Shown piece by piece: positions 35,941-50,949 of a stretch of DNA of 64,000 bases. The translations under genes were made by a program, and so were the position numbers. The notes beneath the pieces were generated by a model, which was not told where the DNA came from, searched no databases, and worked only from the letters and a program-made list of their open reading frames with translations. Location of the stretch: assembly GCA_900708905.1 (NCBI GenBank), contig CAADRB010000010.1, positions 1,670,450 through 1,734,449 of the forward strand, read 5' to 3'. Source of the DNA: Hymenolepis diminuta. Lineage: Eukaryota > Platyhelminthes > Cestoda > Cyclophyllidea > Hymenolepididae. The stretch's first letter is position 1. Every line of letters starts with the position of its first letter.

Positions 35941-38900
35941 CTTGAGACGTCTGATTTTCTCTTATTTCAAGTTCTTTTCATTCCGTCGTACTACCAATTT
36001 TGAGGCAAGATAGATTCTGGATATATAGGAAGGGTACATATCCATTAATAGCCTTTCATTTATTTAAAGTAAAAGGGTAGAATTCCATAAAATTGGAATA
36101 ACGGATTCGTTTTCAGTTGCAAAAAATATATTGGGAACACAGTTAATGAGTCTGGGCAAGCAAAGGCATTTAGAACTAGATAAGGAATTTACATCTCTGT
36201 AAAACTAGATAATGTCAGTTTCTATTCAATCACAAAGTTTTTAAAGCTTAGTTTAATTAACAAGAGAGAAACTATTGAAAATTTAGAAATCAACTATTGA
36301 AAACTACAATTTTCGTAGCTAATTCTCTGCTACCGTAATTTGTTCTATGATAGAATAAAAAGGAGATATTTTACTATATACCGATTTTCTGAGAAGCGAC
36401 AGAAAGTCGTCATTATATCGAACGGGTCACTAAATGCTTAAGGCAGTATCATTAAGTTGTCGTTATTCTTAATTATAGCTAATTTTTCTAGCTAGATTCA
36501 ATTACTCAAATCTGCTATTAAATTCCTATTGTAGTTCGTTCCATCACCACCCAATCTTCTAGGCTTAGTCAACTTCAGCTGCTCAAAGGAATTTGAACTT
36601 TTATATGATATGCGGGATTAACGGAATGCAATTGAAATCAATTGTCCACTATTGAAAACCGATATAAATTACATTTTTCAATCAGTTGCTCTCAAAGCTA
36701 AGTTCCAACCCAACGGAAACCTATCCTGTATTTAAAACTAAAAACCTCTTTCAGATGAGGGGACGTCAGTCGCTGTTCGAGCTTTATAAAATTCAACCCG
36801 AAAATCTTATAATTACACTTTCCCAGTCCCTATTATGCCTTTAATTGAAAAATATACATCCTCCTGAATAAATCCTAGTTTTAATAGGGCCTATTTGTTA
36901 GGTGCATTAAAAGAAATAAAAAGTGAATATCAATCCATACATCCAATCCCATTCCCACATTACGAATTAATCTGTAAACAACCCTACCTAGACACAATGC
37001 CCTAACTACAACAGTGACTCTATTACATGCCTTGACTCTTTCTAATAAATAAGGGAAAAAGGATTCATTTTTGATTCCGATCTTTATATTGCTTACGAAA
37101 GAAAACGAGTCTTTTCGAATTTTCTGTACTTTATAATATGAAGATTAAGGACGGACCCCTACATGGCAGGGGAAAAGATAGAATAGGAATTGGAAACATT
37201 TTCCTTATAACCGTAATAGTAGTAATTTAGGTTGAATCAGACTCTATCCTAATATCGCACAATAAATCTAATTTCCTGGTTGTATGAGATGATGACATAT
37301 ACAATGATACATTATAGAAATGGGATTGAGAAAAAGCGGTCAAATGTTTTAATTTGGTTCAGTCAACGCATTCTGGATGCAGCAAACCTTCACATCAGAA
37401 TGGTACGTAGCAATCTGAAAGTTGATATGTCCATTGCAGCTATTTGCAGCAAAAAGTGGGGAAACCGACTTGATAACGAAATCTCATCGACCAGTAGAAA
37501 ATCAGTACAAGTATAGATGAACATGATTTTTGCGGTGACGCGTCCAGGAGTGCAAAAGAATATAGGAAATCGATCAGTGTAAGGCCAGGGTCAAAAGCGG
37601 AATATCTCAAACTTTTCAACCTGGATAGCAGTGTTCAGGAACTCAAACAATATTTTAAAATTTTCACTGTAAAGCCTTACCTTGGTCAGTCTCGATAAAT
37701 CCAGAAAAGAAATGTGAGAACTCCAAGCTTCTCCAGTGCTACAGAATCCTAATGGAAGGTCGTTGAAATTGTCTACGTATAATGTACATGTGCATATGAT
37801 ATGGCGCCGAAATTAGTCGCAAGGTGGTTTTGTAGCAAGTTCAGTGAGTAGTAACCAATATCTCTTAAAGCGAGAAGAATTTTCAAATTCGTTAGAAATT
37901 ACATGAGCAACGATCAGAGAGCAAAAGTTTAAAGATGACGATGCCGCTATAGATACTCCCCGCCTAGACCGAAGTCGACTATTTCGTTAGAGATAAAAGC
38001 AGGATTAATTGTTTTCGTTTTGATAGGGAGGATGTAATCAAGGCGGATAATTTAAGATAAATCTAATGGCAACCACATTTTTTCGACCCATTACTTTCGT
38101 CATATGTATCTCGTCTCAACCAAAGCTATCACCATTCAGCAATGGGCGCTTTGTTAATTAGTGTGTGCTTTAACTTTCTAGAGAGACGAAATGAGAATAG
38201 AATTTTCCATAATCCTTGAATCTTCTCAAATGTTGTATTCTCAGTATTTCGCATTCCTATAAGTGAGAACTAATCTCAGTCGATCAAAGCCAATTATTAA
38301 CACTCTTTTAATATGAACTGTGTTTTTCAATATAAATTAATGCCTATCCTTCCCAGAACCATGGGAGAATTTCTCTTCCAATAAAAACTATGGCACAAGA
38401 GTCTCCCAATTTTTTAAAATTATAATTGTTTCCCCGTATTTTGGTTATGCACGACTACCGATTATTTATTTTGACCGACTTTTTGTTTATATGTCTTACA
38501 AACAATCATAAATTCCTCTAAAGTTTCTAAGAAATTGTATCTTAAATTGATTATTTAATAAATATAATAGATAAATCATCTTAGGTAAGCTCACAAGAGC
38601 ACAATCGTTTTATCGGCAGCGAAAACTATGATCCTTCTCTTGAAATGTCAAGAAAATAAGTGTAAGATAATATTCTTTATGGTTAAATACCCCATGCACT
38701 GAGAATTACTTTAAAAACGGATTAATCATTTCGTCTCACGTGCAGCTCAATATAAAATAAACACAAAAATGCTCATATTAAGGCTTTATCAACCACTTTT
38801 TTTAGAAAAACACGAACCGTTAATCGTTCTTGGTTATTTAAACACTAGATGTCGATTTCAGTAAAAGAAAGGTTAAAATTATTAGTATTTTCTCGATCAC

Positions 38901-40590
38901 ATATCCCACAAACTCCTAAGCTTATTAAGGTTGGTGTGGAGGGAAGGCTTTATGAACCTGCTCCAATGGGGCACTCGTATTTTTCCCCTCGTAATTAATT
39001 AGTGGATTAGCGCTGATGAGTACTGTTATCGTTATCGCTTTACAGACGTTTATGTTGACCACCAGTATAGTATAGTATATTTCACAAACCAGTTCTCGAA
39101 GCAATAAATTTTGTTTGCATTTCTGAATTGAACAGAGCATATCAACAATCAAATTTGTTTATTAATAAATTGAAATAGCATTCACAAATCAAAGATAAAA
39201 TTCATATGTGATCCATGTATGACAGCGTTTATTTTTGAGCTTGTGCAAACGGATTATCTGATCCAGCTTCATCCATATGCTTACAATACTAAACTTAGCT
39301 GACGAGAAGAAAATATAATTATTAAAAATATCAAATATTTTCTCTAGACGAAATTAACATTTCATTATATTTATTTTCATTTTATTGAAATGACGATCAA
39401 ACCTTACATTTGTTTACATGAACTAATCATGAAAATGTATTTTGAACTAATTTGAAGGAAAGACCTGTAATAAGTTTTCGTGGAATTTATTATTTCCCTC
39501 TTTTGGGTCGAGATATCAGCTTGTAGATCGTTTGTAAATAGAGCAGCAATCTCAAAACGTTAACTTAAAAACGATATGGACTAGAATACTGGATTCCACA
39601 TTATGGGGTCCATGTGAATTATGCATAATTTTATTAAAAACACTCTCATACACCGTTTTCAGTTAAATGGACTGAGGACGTCTTCATTCTCCTTAAGCTC
39701 AGGAACGGTAAGTGATTGATTTTACTAAAGCAAATCAAAGTAGCAACCAATTATAAGTGCCTTTAAACCTGATTTATATTTTTCGTATAGTTCAATTTAA
39801 AAATAATAAATTATCACAGATAGTTTAGCTAAATGCCACAAAATTATTTCCAATGCATAGAAAGCCCAACTAAAAGAAAGCGTAATGGATCACTTCAAAT
39901 ATAATGAACAGTATTATTATCTACAGCAAAGGAAAAACATACTATGTATTACGTAAGTGTACCTAAATCTGTGCAACGGTAAAATTCCCTAATAAGAGGA
40001 CGATAGCCGAGTAGAAATGGAATATTAAGTTCAAGTATCGAAAATTTTTTTATCTTAATTCGAAAAATTTTCAGATTCATAATTTTGTCAGTATTTTGTT
40101 TAATGAATATATTTCACTGCCGCACGGCCGACCTTTCCTAGCTTCAGGGGTTTGAGCACCAGGTTCTTAACTAAGTTCGGGTTTAAAGCATGTTTATTGG
40201 TTGATTAAATCGAGATATTGTTCATACTACCTTGATTTATTTGCACATGGGGATAAATGATACGTTTTTAAACACAGCAGAGCTCAGTAGAGGTCTGTCA
40301 ATAGGCAATGAATTTAAAAGTATATCGTTGAGGTTATTGTGCGAGTTTAAACCCTCATGTTGACTCACTTCTACTCTATCCCTTCTTTCGCGTGATATTA
40401 TTTATGATCACTAATCAAAGAACTCATAACAGTCAACTCAACTGTGCGTATCAGAGTTTGTACACCTTCAGTGCGGATACTAGTTCTAACTCCCTCACTC
40501 GCTGTCCTACTTTCTCTCTTTTTCATTCCATTTCATTCGATATGTGTTGATGTCGAAAATACCTGTGGTCTTCTCTCACCACAGCAGCAA
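35941..40590. other. Gene-free stretch
   Basis: No supported gene. The open frame at 37280-37516 (plus, 78 codons) is the longest and matches no family that I recognise. 38925-39152 (minus) likewise. Confidence 0.35.
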
Positions 40591-40594
40591 TTAA

Positions 40595-40725
40595 CGTACC
40601 TGTTCACGAAGACATAAATCATGGATTTAATTCCCATCGGTGGACATCCAGTGACTAAAAAGGCCAAGCGCACCGATTAAGTCTGGCTAATAATGGGATT
40701 CCCCGTCTTTTAATATTTGATGGTT
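40595..40725 (+). repeat. Family C SINE-like copy
   Basis: B-box-like GATTTAATTCCCATCGG, then CATCCAGTGACTAAAAAGGC, CAAGCGCACCGATTAAGTC and TGGCTAATAATGGGA. This is very close in order to the SMC1 intron 16 copy. Confidence 0.62.
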
Positions 40726-42076
40726 GTCTGTTTGAAAATATATAAGTTCTTAAAAAACAATGTCCCGATGTTTTGCACTTAGAAGAATAATCCTATCATT
40801 AGTTCTAATTGTATGATTTGTCGTTGAAAAATGTTTAAGATATCAAAGCATTAAAAATCCTAAGCAAGGTTCCCAAACTGATTTCATAAAGATTTCAAGT
40901 AACAAATCGACTTTATGATTCACGTGACATTTTATAATCCACTTCGAAAAAGTAACGCAGATTAAATTCTAACCAATCAAAGTAATCACGCGCTCACTTT
41001 ACCACAGGCGTAAAATTTTAGACTACATTTATAGAATTAAATTAAATTGTAGTCTTCAGAGATTTCATCCGGGCTTCCACTTACCGGGGTCATGAAAATT
41101 TAATGAGGAAATATAACAGCAAATAATATAAAATTAGTATGGGGATTCAGGGTCATATTTCCGATTTTAAACAAAGCAAACAAATATTGATCTTCAACCT
41201 CCAAAGACTTGAAGCTCCATCGATGAAAATAGTCTTTACATAATTCTTAACTGGTGAATAAATTCGTTTCCTATTTAACAAAATATGTATCGCATAAAGC
41301 CGCCTTTATCACGAAATTACTGAGGTCATCATGCATGATGAAATCGCATATAAGCAGGCTGACCCGTATCTGCTCTGTCCTCAACTTTCACCCGATGGTG
41401 AGTTTTTTATGATCGCTTCTTCAAACGAAGAAGGAATGTTAGATAGTCAACTAAGCTATGAGACTTACAAATATCGTGAGTGATCTATTTACTCTCTCTT
41501 GTCATTTTGTGATGTTTAAATAAACTTTAAATCCCAGACCTCACTTCCTGACTTAAAATATTTCTGAAGAGCCACAACTGATTCAAACCTGGTCGAACCT
41601 GAAAGAAGAAGGCTGAGGTGATTTGCTTCCAGGGCAAGTTAACGGAGGCTATTTATAGGAAAAGTCTTTTTAAATAATTGCATTTTGATAATCAATCCAC
41701 CTCCGGGTTAATTACAGTTTTGTCCATCCAAGCTGTCAAGATATCAATAGCATAAGGTACTTGCGTACTGATAAGAATGATGGGTGACTCGAAGGCCTTA
41801 TGTCGTGTTTGGTTCGATGTAGTATAAGATGCTGGAATTACATCATTTTACGGGATATTAAGTAACAAGATGACATAAATTTGATCCAACAATCTCAAGG
41901 AACCAAAATAAAATTTTAGTTGTATTATTTAGATTTGCCCCTTATGCATCATGCGTTCATTGATTTATCAAATCTCATATAAGTTCTTTAATAATTCTAC
42001 CAACTTGGTTTTATAATCTGTTCTTAAAATTCCAGATGATCAAATTCAGATTATATGCAATTTTTTCAGAAAGATT

Positions 42077-42434
42077 TGTAGTACCTGGGCCTCTGACTCT
42101 GCGCACCTAATAGTTCATACCGCTTCACTAACTGCCAAAGAACGAGGAATGCGAAATTGGTCAACTGCCTCGTCGTACGTCATTTCGCCCTTTCTTCACA
42201 ATCCAGATCGTCCTCTTTCAGTACTGACGCTTCCCTCTTCTCTTCCAAATCCTTTTCCTACTCCTTCCTCCTTTCTCTTCTCATTCATTCCCAACTGTCC
42301 AATAAATTTGCGGTGCTATCTCTTGGTCTCCTGATTCAAGAAAGGCTGTTGTCGCCTGTTAGCCTTAGAGGGGTATCCAGCCTAATTCGGTCCGACTCTT
42401 AAAGTAGCTTTATTTGGGATTAGAGCTACTTTAA
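42077..42434 (+). repeat. Family A interspersed repeat, copy 2
   Basis: Shares with copy 1, in the same order, GTAGTACCTG, TAACTGCCAAAGAACGA, TTCAGTACTGACGCTTCCC, GTCCAATAAA, AGGCTGTTGTCGCCTGTTAG, GTCCGACTCTTAAA and TTAGAGCTACTTT. It is about 360 bp long. Open frames inside are not conserved over the full length. Confidence 0.75.
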
Positions 42435-44769
42435 TTGTTTATTATTTGTTTATATTACCAAATCGCATAATTTAAAATTGAGAGAGTAATATTTCAAACT
42501 TCGTTACCATGACTTCTGCTAAATTTATTTGTTTATTAAGCTCCTCTAATTCCCTTTTTTACAAATCTCAATCCTAGCGTCACCCCCACTTTGTGAGAGT
42601 GCTAATTTCTAACCGAGCACGGAGTAACCCACCCGTCGAACATAAATTTTCACAGCCGATAAGCTGAAACCCTCGAAATTGATGGTAGACATTTAACTAT
42701 GATGGACTGTCTAGTTTGTGTATGTATATCTGATGACTTCATGATTCACCAGCACTGTGGTAAGGATTTTCCTTGTTCTTAACATACTGCCCTCATCAAC
42801 GACAAATTTTGTGGACCGAGACACGTCTCACAGCTGGAAATGTTGTCTGCTAAATATTTGTAATCAATCTATTCGTTTATCTATTCTGATTATTTAGGCC
42901 TCCCAGACAAAGAAAGGATCTGTGGGAATCGGGTGACTGTTCTTGACGGAATTTGAAATTGTTCTCGTTTAATGGATTTCGCAAACATGTGCTTGCTTTT
43001 CGCGCTGTATCTCTGTCTTCGATTCGGAATAGTTTGTTTTCTTACTGCTCACAGATGGTCCTTTTCGTTCGGAACTTTGATGAAAGATTCTGAAATGGAA
43101 AGTCACAATAAATTAACACACGTTTCATGAACGAATTGTAAAACCATACTTCCCATTAAAAAATATATATAATTTGAATAATCTAGTTCGTTCCAATTGA
43201 TTACTCCTAATCCTTCATTCTTTTGAAGTTATCGACAGCCACATGTGTATCATCAACCGTTATCAAAGGAAGCTGAAAAGTAAGACTAATAGATCAATTT
43301 AAACGTGTATGCACAGTAATCGTTGGTATTCCAGCCCAAATTCTTGCAAAACAGTGTAAAGAGAAGTTATGACCAAACCAAGGTATAAGAGCGATCGGAT
43401 GTTTCAAGAATTAATGCTAATGAGATTGTCCAAGTTCTCAAGACTTTGAAAGCTATGAACTTGCCTTTCAAAATCTTCAAATCGATGGTATGGTCTGCCG
43501 GGTTTCTGAAAGTACATCCCTTTAACAGATTTACTGATTTGTTTCTACTTGACCTATTTACAAACTTTCTATCTAAACACATCTAGGATCAAATGGTAGC
43601 CTAGCTTTTAAGAGCTCATCAGAATGAGCTAGCTGAATCATTGAAACATGAGCCAACTCTACTAGATTGAAGTAAATAGTTCCCGTTTAACAAGCATTCC
43701 TTGCATGCCATATTATTAATAAGATAAAAAAACACGAACGTTTCACAACCGTGTATCAGGCTAGCACACTTATCGTCTGCGCATTTACTATGTGCGCGCA
43801 TGTGCTCTCTGTTTATTGGCTGATCATGGGGGTCACGTGATTTAATGCGAGATCGTTAAATCGGTTTTTGACGGGATATTAATTTGTGAGAATTTGTTAA
43901 ACCTTGCTCGAAATGCTTTCTTATAGTTGAACTCTCTGGTGCATTGAATCTTTGCTAATATAACCACATTCATCATTATTCCGACTATTCAAAACTTGTT
44001 AACATATGATTTAACAATGCGAATTAAATTTTGATTACATGGGTCGATTTGATTAGCGTTTAGAGAGGTTCTGTTTGACATTTTCTTTTAGCACGGGCTC
44101 TTTGGGGCGATATGCACACATTAGAAGAAAAGTAGAATGCAGTTATAAATCTGCCTTACTTTTAAAATAAGAGGAGAAAAAAATCCTTAAGCTGTATGTA
44201 ATTTCGTGGCAGAATTCTACCTAGTAAGAGGCTAAAAGTTTAATATTAGGCAGTCTGGAAATGCTGATTTTTCGATCTTATCTCACGGTTCAAATAGCTA
44301 ATCAATGCATTACGCTGATTAATGGCATAAATTGTAATCATTATCTATTAGCTCAACCTTGTTGGGGCAGAAACCCTTAATATGGGTTTTCAGTTTTTTA
44401 GTTTGCAACCACTATCGTTAAAAGCCAAAAGTATCGATCAAACCTTCCGCCTCCATGATCTTGTATACAAAGTTTAAAATTAATAATGTCACTCACCAAT
44501 GGGCTGGAGCGTGCATACCGTGAGAGTAGGAAGGAGAATATTTGATCAACTGTTTTTACAAAGGTGACCCAGATTTCGTCCGTACGCGTTACCAGACAAG
44601 CATTAGCGTTCCATTTACCAGACGATTAATGAATCACCGCGCCGTCTGAGTTGAACCAGTGTTGTACGGAAATAAAACGTTGTCTAGCCCAATCCTTAGA
44701 GGGTTATTTTAAATTTAATTAACTTTCAAAAGCATAGTTATAACTTACAACGTGTTTCAAATTAATCGG
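42435..44769. other. Gene-free stretch
   Basis: No supported feature. The 71-codon frame at 43367-43582 (minus) and the 60-codon frame at 43619-43801 (minus) have no recognisable domain. Confidence 0.35.
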
Positions 44770-45095
44770 ATTATTAATATTCTTTGTTATGCTAAAGCTG
44801 TAACCTGTGGAATGAAATTGTTTGTCTTTTCAACCAATAGAAGGAAAATTAAAGTGAAACATTAAGACCATTCTTGATTAAATAATACCGGTCATAAAAC
44901 ATCGAACATCGTAGACAAGCCTTTGCTGCAATCCAGGAGACGAACCGTAAAATTTAAATTTTTGAAAGTGAGCCATCCATTTAGTAACTTTCGTACAACT
45001 CTAGCCCGAAACTCAAATTAAGTAAGGCTCTTTAATACCTTGACGTCGCTCTCTGTCTTTTGATCCCTTTCCCTTTATTATTTGTTGGACTTACT
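44770..45095 (-). repeat. Family B interspersed repeat, copy 3, reverse
   Basis: Read on the minus strand: AGTCCAACAAATAATAAAGG, AAAGGGATCAAAAGA, AGAGTTGTACGAAAG, CGTCTCCTGGATTGCAGC, TTTAATCAAGAATGG and TTGAAAAGACAAA. It matches copy 2 over its whole length. Confidence 0.72.
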
Positions 45096-45224
45096 ATTAT
45101 TGATATTAGTTACCTCCCCTAAGCTTTCACCAATAGCGGTCATGATAATGTTAAATTAAGTAAGTTAACGCAAGATGAGCTGATTCATAAAAAATACTTC
45201 TGCTCACTTGTAAGCTTTTTAGTC

Positions 45225-45360
45225 AGGACATCTGTTTCATCAGCCGACACAAATTAAAACCCATCAGTAGGCAGCCAGTTAATAGAATGAACAATACTGG
45301 TCAGGACTAGTCAACAGTAAAGTGGCCTATTTATAAAGCTGTAATTAGAAGAGGCCTCCT
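45225..45360 (+). repeat. Family C SINE-like fragment
   Basis: CAGCCGACACAAATTAAAACC, CATCAGTAGGCAGCCAGTTA and ATACTGGTCAGGACTAGTC follow the family C order loosely (B-box region, then the GGTCAxGxCTAGTC block). It is degraded. Confidence 0.35.
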
Positions 45361-48300
45361 GTCCCTTTTTCCCATTTTCATGGGAAATTAATAACTGGTC
45401 ATATTAGCTAGCACGGTGTTCCAGGAAGCCAATTACGATTTCATCTTTATAAATTTAGCCCCTTAAGTATCGATATTCGATATAATAAACTCCAGCAAAG
45501 AATGAAGGCACTGTAATCCACTGAGAGATTTTTCATTAGTAAAATGGATTCTAGTCTTACAAATAACAATTTAGTTAGACATATCATCTTGGAATAACGG
45601 TTAAAGAGGACTAGGGTTTAATTTTATGGTTACTCAGTGTTTGGATTCATGATTCACTGTCGCAACTACTTTGGCATGAATTGTTTCCATAGCGGTGTTA
45701 TTTGAATTTTGAATTTATATCTTGATATCAATCATATGTAAAACAGAATTGAAGATCAAATTCTTACCAATACACAGTGAGTGAAATAACTGTATATTGT
45801 GTATTCTCGTTAAAACTAGCCAATGATCAGTGGAGATTTTCGTAATAAAAAGCTTTAATGCGTTCCCATTTGTCGCAAGAAGGGATTTCTCTCTCTACAG
45901 TTAAGGAAAAGATCATGAGATAAGCATCATCAAACTTTAAATAATGATAGTATATGACCTGATGATTCTAAAGCTCAGAATGAATAAGAATTCTACTATC
46001 ACCGTTTCCTCTTATAGATTACGTGCTTAGGTGTTTTGCAACATTTAAAATCTGTGAAGTAATGGGAAACAAATACTTATGATTAAATCATTGTATAGTT
46101 AGGGATAGATTCTCCATAATTCCGATTATACCAAATGCAAATTAAACAGAATAAAGCATGTTAACCGGAGCTTTTAAATAGCATTGATAAATATTAAGTG
46201 CCAAACGTCATGCTCTCATTGGTTCAGAGTGTGTACAATATCTGGATTGACAAATTATTCATTTATGGCCAAAAAATTTAGCCATGAAGTGCTTTCAGAG
46301 TGAAAGTTAATTGAACAGTATTTTGATTTTAGAGAATTCAGTCGAGCCTTATACTAATGTCGAAGGTGATATAGAATATCAATATGCAGTAAAGGTAAAT
46401 AGGATCTGACCATGAATAGATTTTTTCAATCTGTCCAATCAGTACTAAAGTTCCCTTGCATCACGTGATTTCTTAAAATAAATTCAGTAAAAATCGCTTG
46501 AAGGGTTTGCTTTTAAATTTCATTTTCCTTTTTGAGTAGCCGGCATTTCCATGTCGAGGCTTAATCTTTATCTGTTTATTTGGGTATTCTAAATGTTTAA
46601 AGCTAGTATACAAAGGTGAGAAAAGGAAATGATTTAAAAATTTTGTATTATGGATTTTATAAGCTGTATTTGATGATTTCTTAAAGGCTTAACTAGTAGA
46701 AATGTTTAGATTCTGCTATTTTTAAAGGTGAATAAACAGTATCTTTACGCCAAAGGTGCAGCGAAATCTTCAAATTTCCATTTTACCCGGTATCTGCTCT
46801 ATATATGAAAGATTTAGGTAAATCATCAATCAGGAAAAGAGGTGTTATAATTCTCATATTAAGTTGTACCGTAATGTGCGATATCTACAAATTAGATTCC
46901 AATTAATCAGTGATTCTTCTTTAAAATTTTTTAATAAATGTAATGGGGACTGGAGCCGTAATGTGAAAGCTAACAGTTCAATTTTGTCTATTTCTTACAT
47001 CGAAAAGACTGGTAAGAAAATGATTATTTAGTTTAATCCGCTATCTAGACAGAAGAAAATCGATAAACGATCCTCATGTATACCAATTGATGTACGCAAG
47101 GATGCATGCTAATAATTTTGTTTATTTGAAAAGCTAAAAGGCGTCACTATTTAAATTTGTGATAAAATTTTACCGCTAACTGGGAGAGAAAAAAATTCAT
47201 ATCTCGGTTCTCATGCATATCACTTAACTTCTACGGAAATAAAATTTGTTCAAGGGTTTTAGGTTCCACCTTCCGAATGGACATTTTGGTGTCTCTGGAA
47301 ATTTAAAATGAGACGTAACAAATATTTAATTTTCGTTTGTTTTGTTTGCAAAATAAACTCAAGAAGTGACAATGCCAAAGCAACCTAATATTTATGTTTA
47401 TCAGGTATGTTGTTTTCTGAAAAACGTAAGTGTTGACAATGTCAATCAAGGCTCTTGCGTACTTTGTCAGCTCCTTCAATAAAGTGATTGTTTTTTATTG
47501 ATTCTTTTTAACAAAGATTACTTGTTTCAAACTTGGAAATTCTGCGACATCAGCACGCAAATATCAATTTGTTACCAATCGCCTAATATGGTCTTTGATT
47601 TGATTAAATCCTTACTTGTACGAAATATTCTCTCTCTAAAATCCATCACTATTTCAAGTAACCCATCAGATATGTAATATTAAGAATAAATATAGCAAAT
47701 CCAATCAATAAATAACTAAATAATTAAATGAATTTCAATAATTTTACTTATCTAGATGTTTCTCCGCTTGTGTGCATCTTCATGCACATGCTAAGTCCAT
47801 TACGCCTCTACTTCGGAACTCAGGCTCATCCTAGCCACTTATAATTGTGATCTTTTACTAAAACGAGTTTACATTTTACCATCGCATTATGTCATTGAAG
47901 AGGTTCCCCCAGTTGAGAGGTCCATCCAAGTGCGGCATCGACTTCAAGAGTCAATTAAGTGATGGACACATGCAGATATCAAATTACCCATGAATATTGT
48001 TCAGTTATTATTCAGTTCAGTATTAAGTTGTAGTTTTGTCTATTAAGGGTCCTATATGTACTCTAATTTAGATAATAAAAGAAAAAATAAGGCCCAGCGT
48101 AGTTACTTTAAATGACAGTGACGATTTTGACGTCATAAAGCGTCATTTGAAATATAACAGATGAAGGGAAAGCGATTTTATCGTTTATAATTTAAATAAA
48201 TATGAATATAGCATTCATTTCGATTCAATGATCAGCCGCAAATTTGCATATCTTTCATGATCAAAGTTGCTAAGTGAGGATCCGAAAATGAGTTTTCTAT

Positions 48301-50949
48301 TACCTTTTTCCTCAAGGAAAACACTTGTCCTTGATGGCTAATAAAACATCAATTATCTCCACTTAAAAAATGTTATCGTTTATAATATTAGAGCTTTCTC
48401 CTTTCTTATGCATATTTCAAGTTTTACTTGGATGCTGAAGCCATTTACAGGTCACGTATTCCCCTAAACATCGTTTGATGACCATTTTAGGTTAAGCCTT
48501 GTTTACTAGATAGCACCTTGTTTATTTGAGTCAAGACAGATCAGCCCACACCTTAATTTAGATTAGATGTAAAAAGCAGCTATTTTCTGCTCAAAGTGAT
48601 GTCATCACTGTTACTATGACATTCAACAACTGAAAGTTGGCAGATTCTTCTGGTTGAGCCATTTTATATTCCATGATTTTGAGTTAATTATCTCTATTTT
48701 AACATCCCCCCCTTCCCCCTGTGATTTTTTCTATTGAAGCACACTGTTATAGGCAGCAGTTTCTAATACCAGCGGACAACAAACTGAATAGATTACCCAA
48801 ACTTATCGATAGAACATACTGGAGAGAAGGGTATATAAGAATCTGGAATATATAATGGAGGATGGTTGAATTGGGAAGTATCTAGAGTAGTCTGGTTTCG
48901 AAACTATATTAACCAACGAAACTCGTCTTATGCTTATTTTGATGAGGATACCTCAACGCGCCATGTATTAAACTCAATGCGAATGAGTCTTCCGTTTATG
49001 ATATTGAAGTGGTGAAAAACCTCAAACACAATGTTGATCGGTGTTAGAACCCACCACAAATGATCAGTTAGAACAAGAACAGCATAGTTTATTCAATGGG
49101 TTGTGCATATATGTGTGATTGTTCAGTGACTTCATTTTGGCTGTACTAATTACGTGTGTTCCCCTCTTCTAGTACCTATGGAACTTCGTATCGTAACATA
49201 TAATTAGAGAATTTTTGGGTATTTTACCTAGTTATTTGTTTTTTTTATATTTATTTGGTTTCGTAAAGTCCGAGAATAAACTCAGATTCAAGTTTTATCT
49301 TTCAGGTCTTGTCAATAACCTTCCTCCTAGTGTAAAAGAACATTTTGCAAAAATTCAGTTACATATTCTGAGAAAGGGGTAGTATATTAGTCCTTTGATA
49401 TAAATCAATATTTGATCAACATATCAGCCTTTCAACAACTAAAGTAATCCCTTACTTTCTGATAAACAGTGAGCAATATTTCGATGAATTATAACGGAAA
49501 TTCACTCCAAATAGCATCTTAAATAATCCTCGAATCAGCATATGCACCTGTATATTTTGATCCAGGAAGTTGCTTTTTAATTTGATGTTGAGAGCATCGA
49601 TTTTTTGGAAGAATAAAGAAAGCACTATCCGTGTGACACGTTTTTAATGAGAAAGTCACAAAAAGAATTTGCATACTAGACAAAAAATGAATTGAGTTTT
49701 CTCACACAGAAAAACAGACTGTCTCCAGTAAAGAAATATGTATATTTAGTTACTCGCATACTGCTGCGCGCCCTCAAATTCTACGTACAAATTAAAATGT
49801 AAATTATTTAAACAAATAAAAATGCAAACTCCTTCGGGTCTACAAAGATAATTGTTGGAAGACAACATATTTAAGAAGATTTAATGATAACAAATACTAT
49901 TGAAAATTAAAACGTTGAATCCTCGATGTCATTTCGCTTAACATTATCTTAATTTACAAATTGTAGAGTACACAAAAAGAAAGATTTTAGAACCCATAAT
50001 TTTGTGAAGAAGCGAACATCTCGAGGAGTGGATCAAAGGCGGTGTTACATTATTAAGAACAAAGACGACAATTTATAACCGTTGTGTCAAAAGCCGACAA
50101 TCCTCTCAATTCAATATTAAGCTATTTTGATTTCTTAAGCAAAGATAAATTACATTTTCTGCAGGGGTACAAAGTGAATGTGATTTCAATGCGCCACTTC
50201 CATTCCTATTTTTGTCAACTATCCTAAATTAGGACAAGGTCATTGCGCGCCTACTATCAAATCGATCCAATGGAACCTGTCATATGACCACAAGTGCTGT
50301 AAAGCGAAAATATAAATATCTGAAGGTATTTCTAGAAATTCATATGTCCGAATTAAAATTGAATATTTTTTTCTAAAATTGGCGGAAAGGATGAGTTTTC
50401 CCAAGGATACGGCAAAATGATATTTACGTCAATTACCGGAAAATATTAAAACTTTATTTATACTGTGAAATTAACATTTTTCTCAGCGTCCTATAATGAT
50501 TCGTGAATCTGTTGCAAATATTTGTAAAGGACGGAAAATTTTGTTCCTCTTTGCCCTCTGAGGATTATAAGAAATTCCTTTTCATGTGACTTTGAGCAAT
50601 TTAAAATATATTGGAGAATTGGGTCTAAATAGCATCGCCCTACAACATTTTTTCCATGCTCGATTCACAATACTACCTAGCGCACAAAGGAATCATAGAG
50701 GATAATTATAAGTGATAAATAATTGATGGGAACCGGACTGATTTGATCTGTGCTATTGGTGATTCTTCAATTTTGTCAACTAACTCTTCTGTAGAAAACG
50801 AGTTGCACCACAACCCAATTTACGTACGTATTTCTATCACTAATTAAATATATACATAGAAAACGAATACTCCTTAAATACCAGCGGCGTAGTAGTAACA
50901 TTTGCGTCTGTCAAGTTGGTGATCAAGGAATTAAAGTAGCAGGTTGAGT
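45361..50949. other. Gene-free stretch
   Basis: No supported gene. A segment at 46420-46490 (TCTGTCCAATCAG then TGCATCACGTGATTT) resembles the family D core. A C run interrupted by TT lies at 48707-48720. Confidence 0.35.

Noticed and set aside
37280..37516. 78-codon plus-strand frame
   Set aside because: No motif recognised, no conserved neighbour; length is expected by chance in this much sequence.
43367..43582. 71-codon minus-strand frame, at first thought transposase-like
   Set aside because: No catalytic or DNA-binding motif could be aligned.
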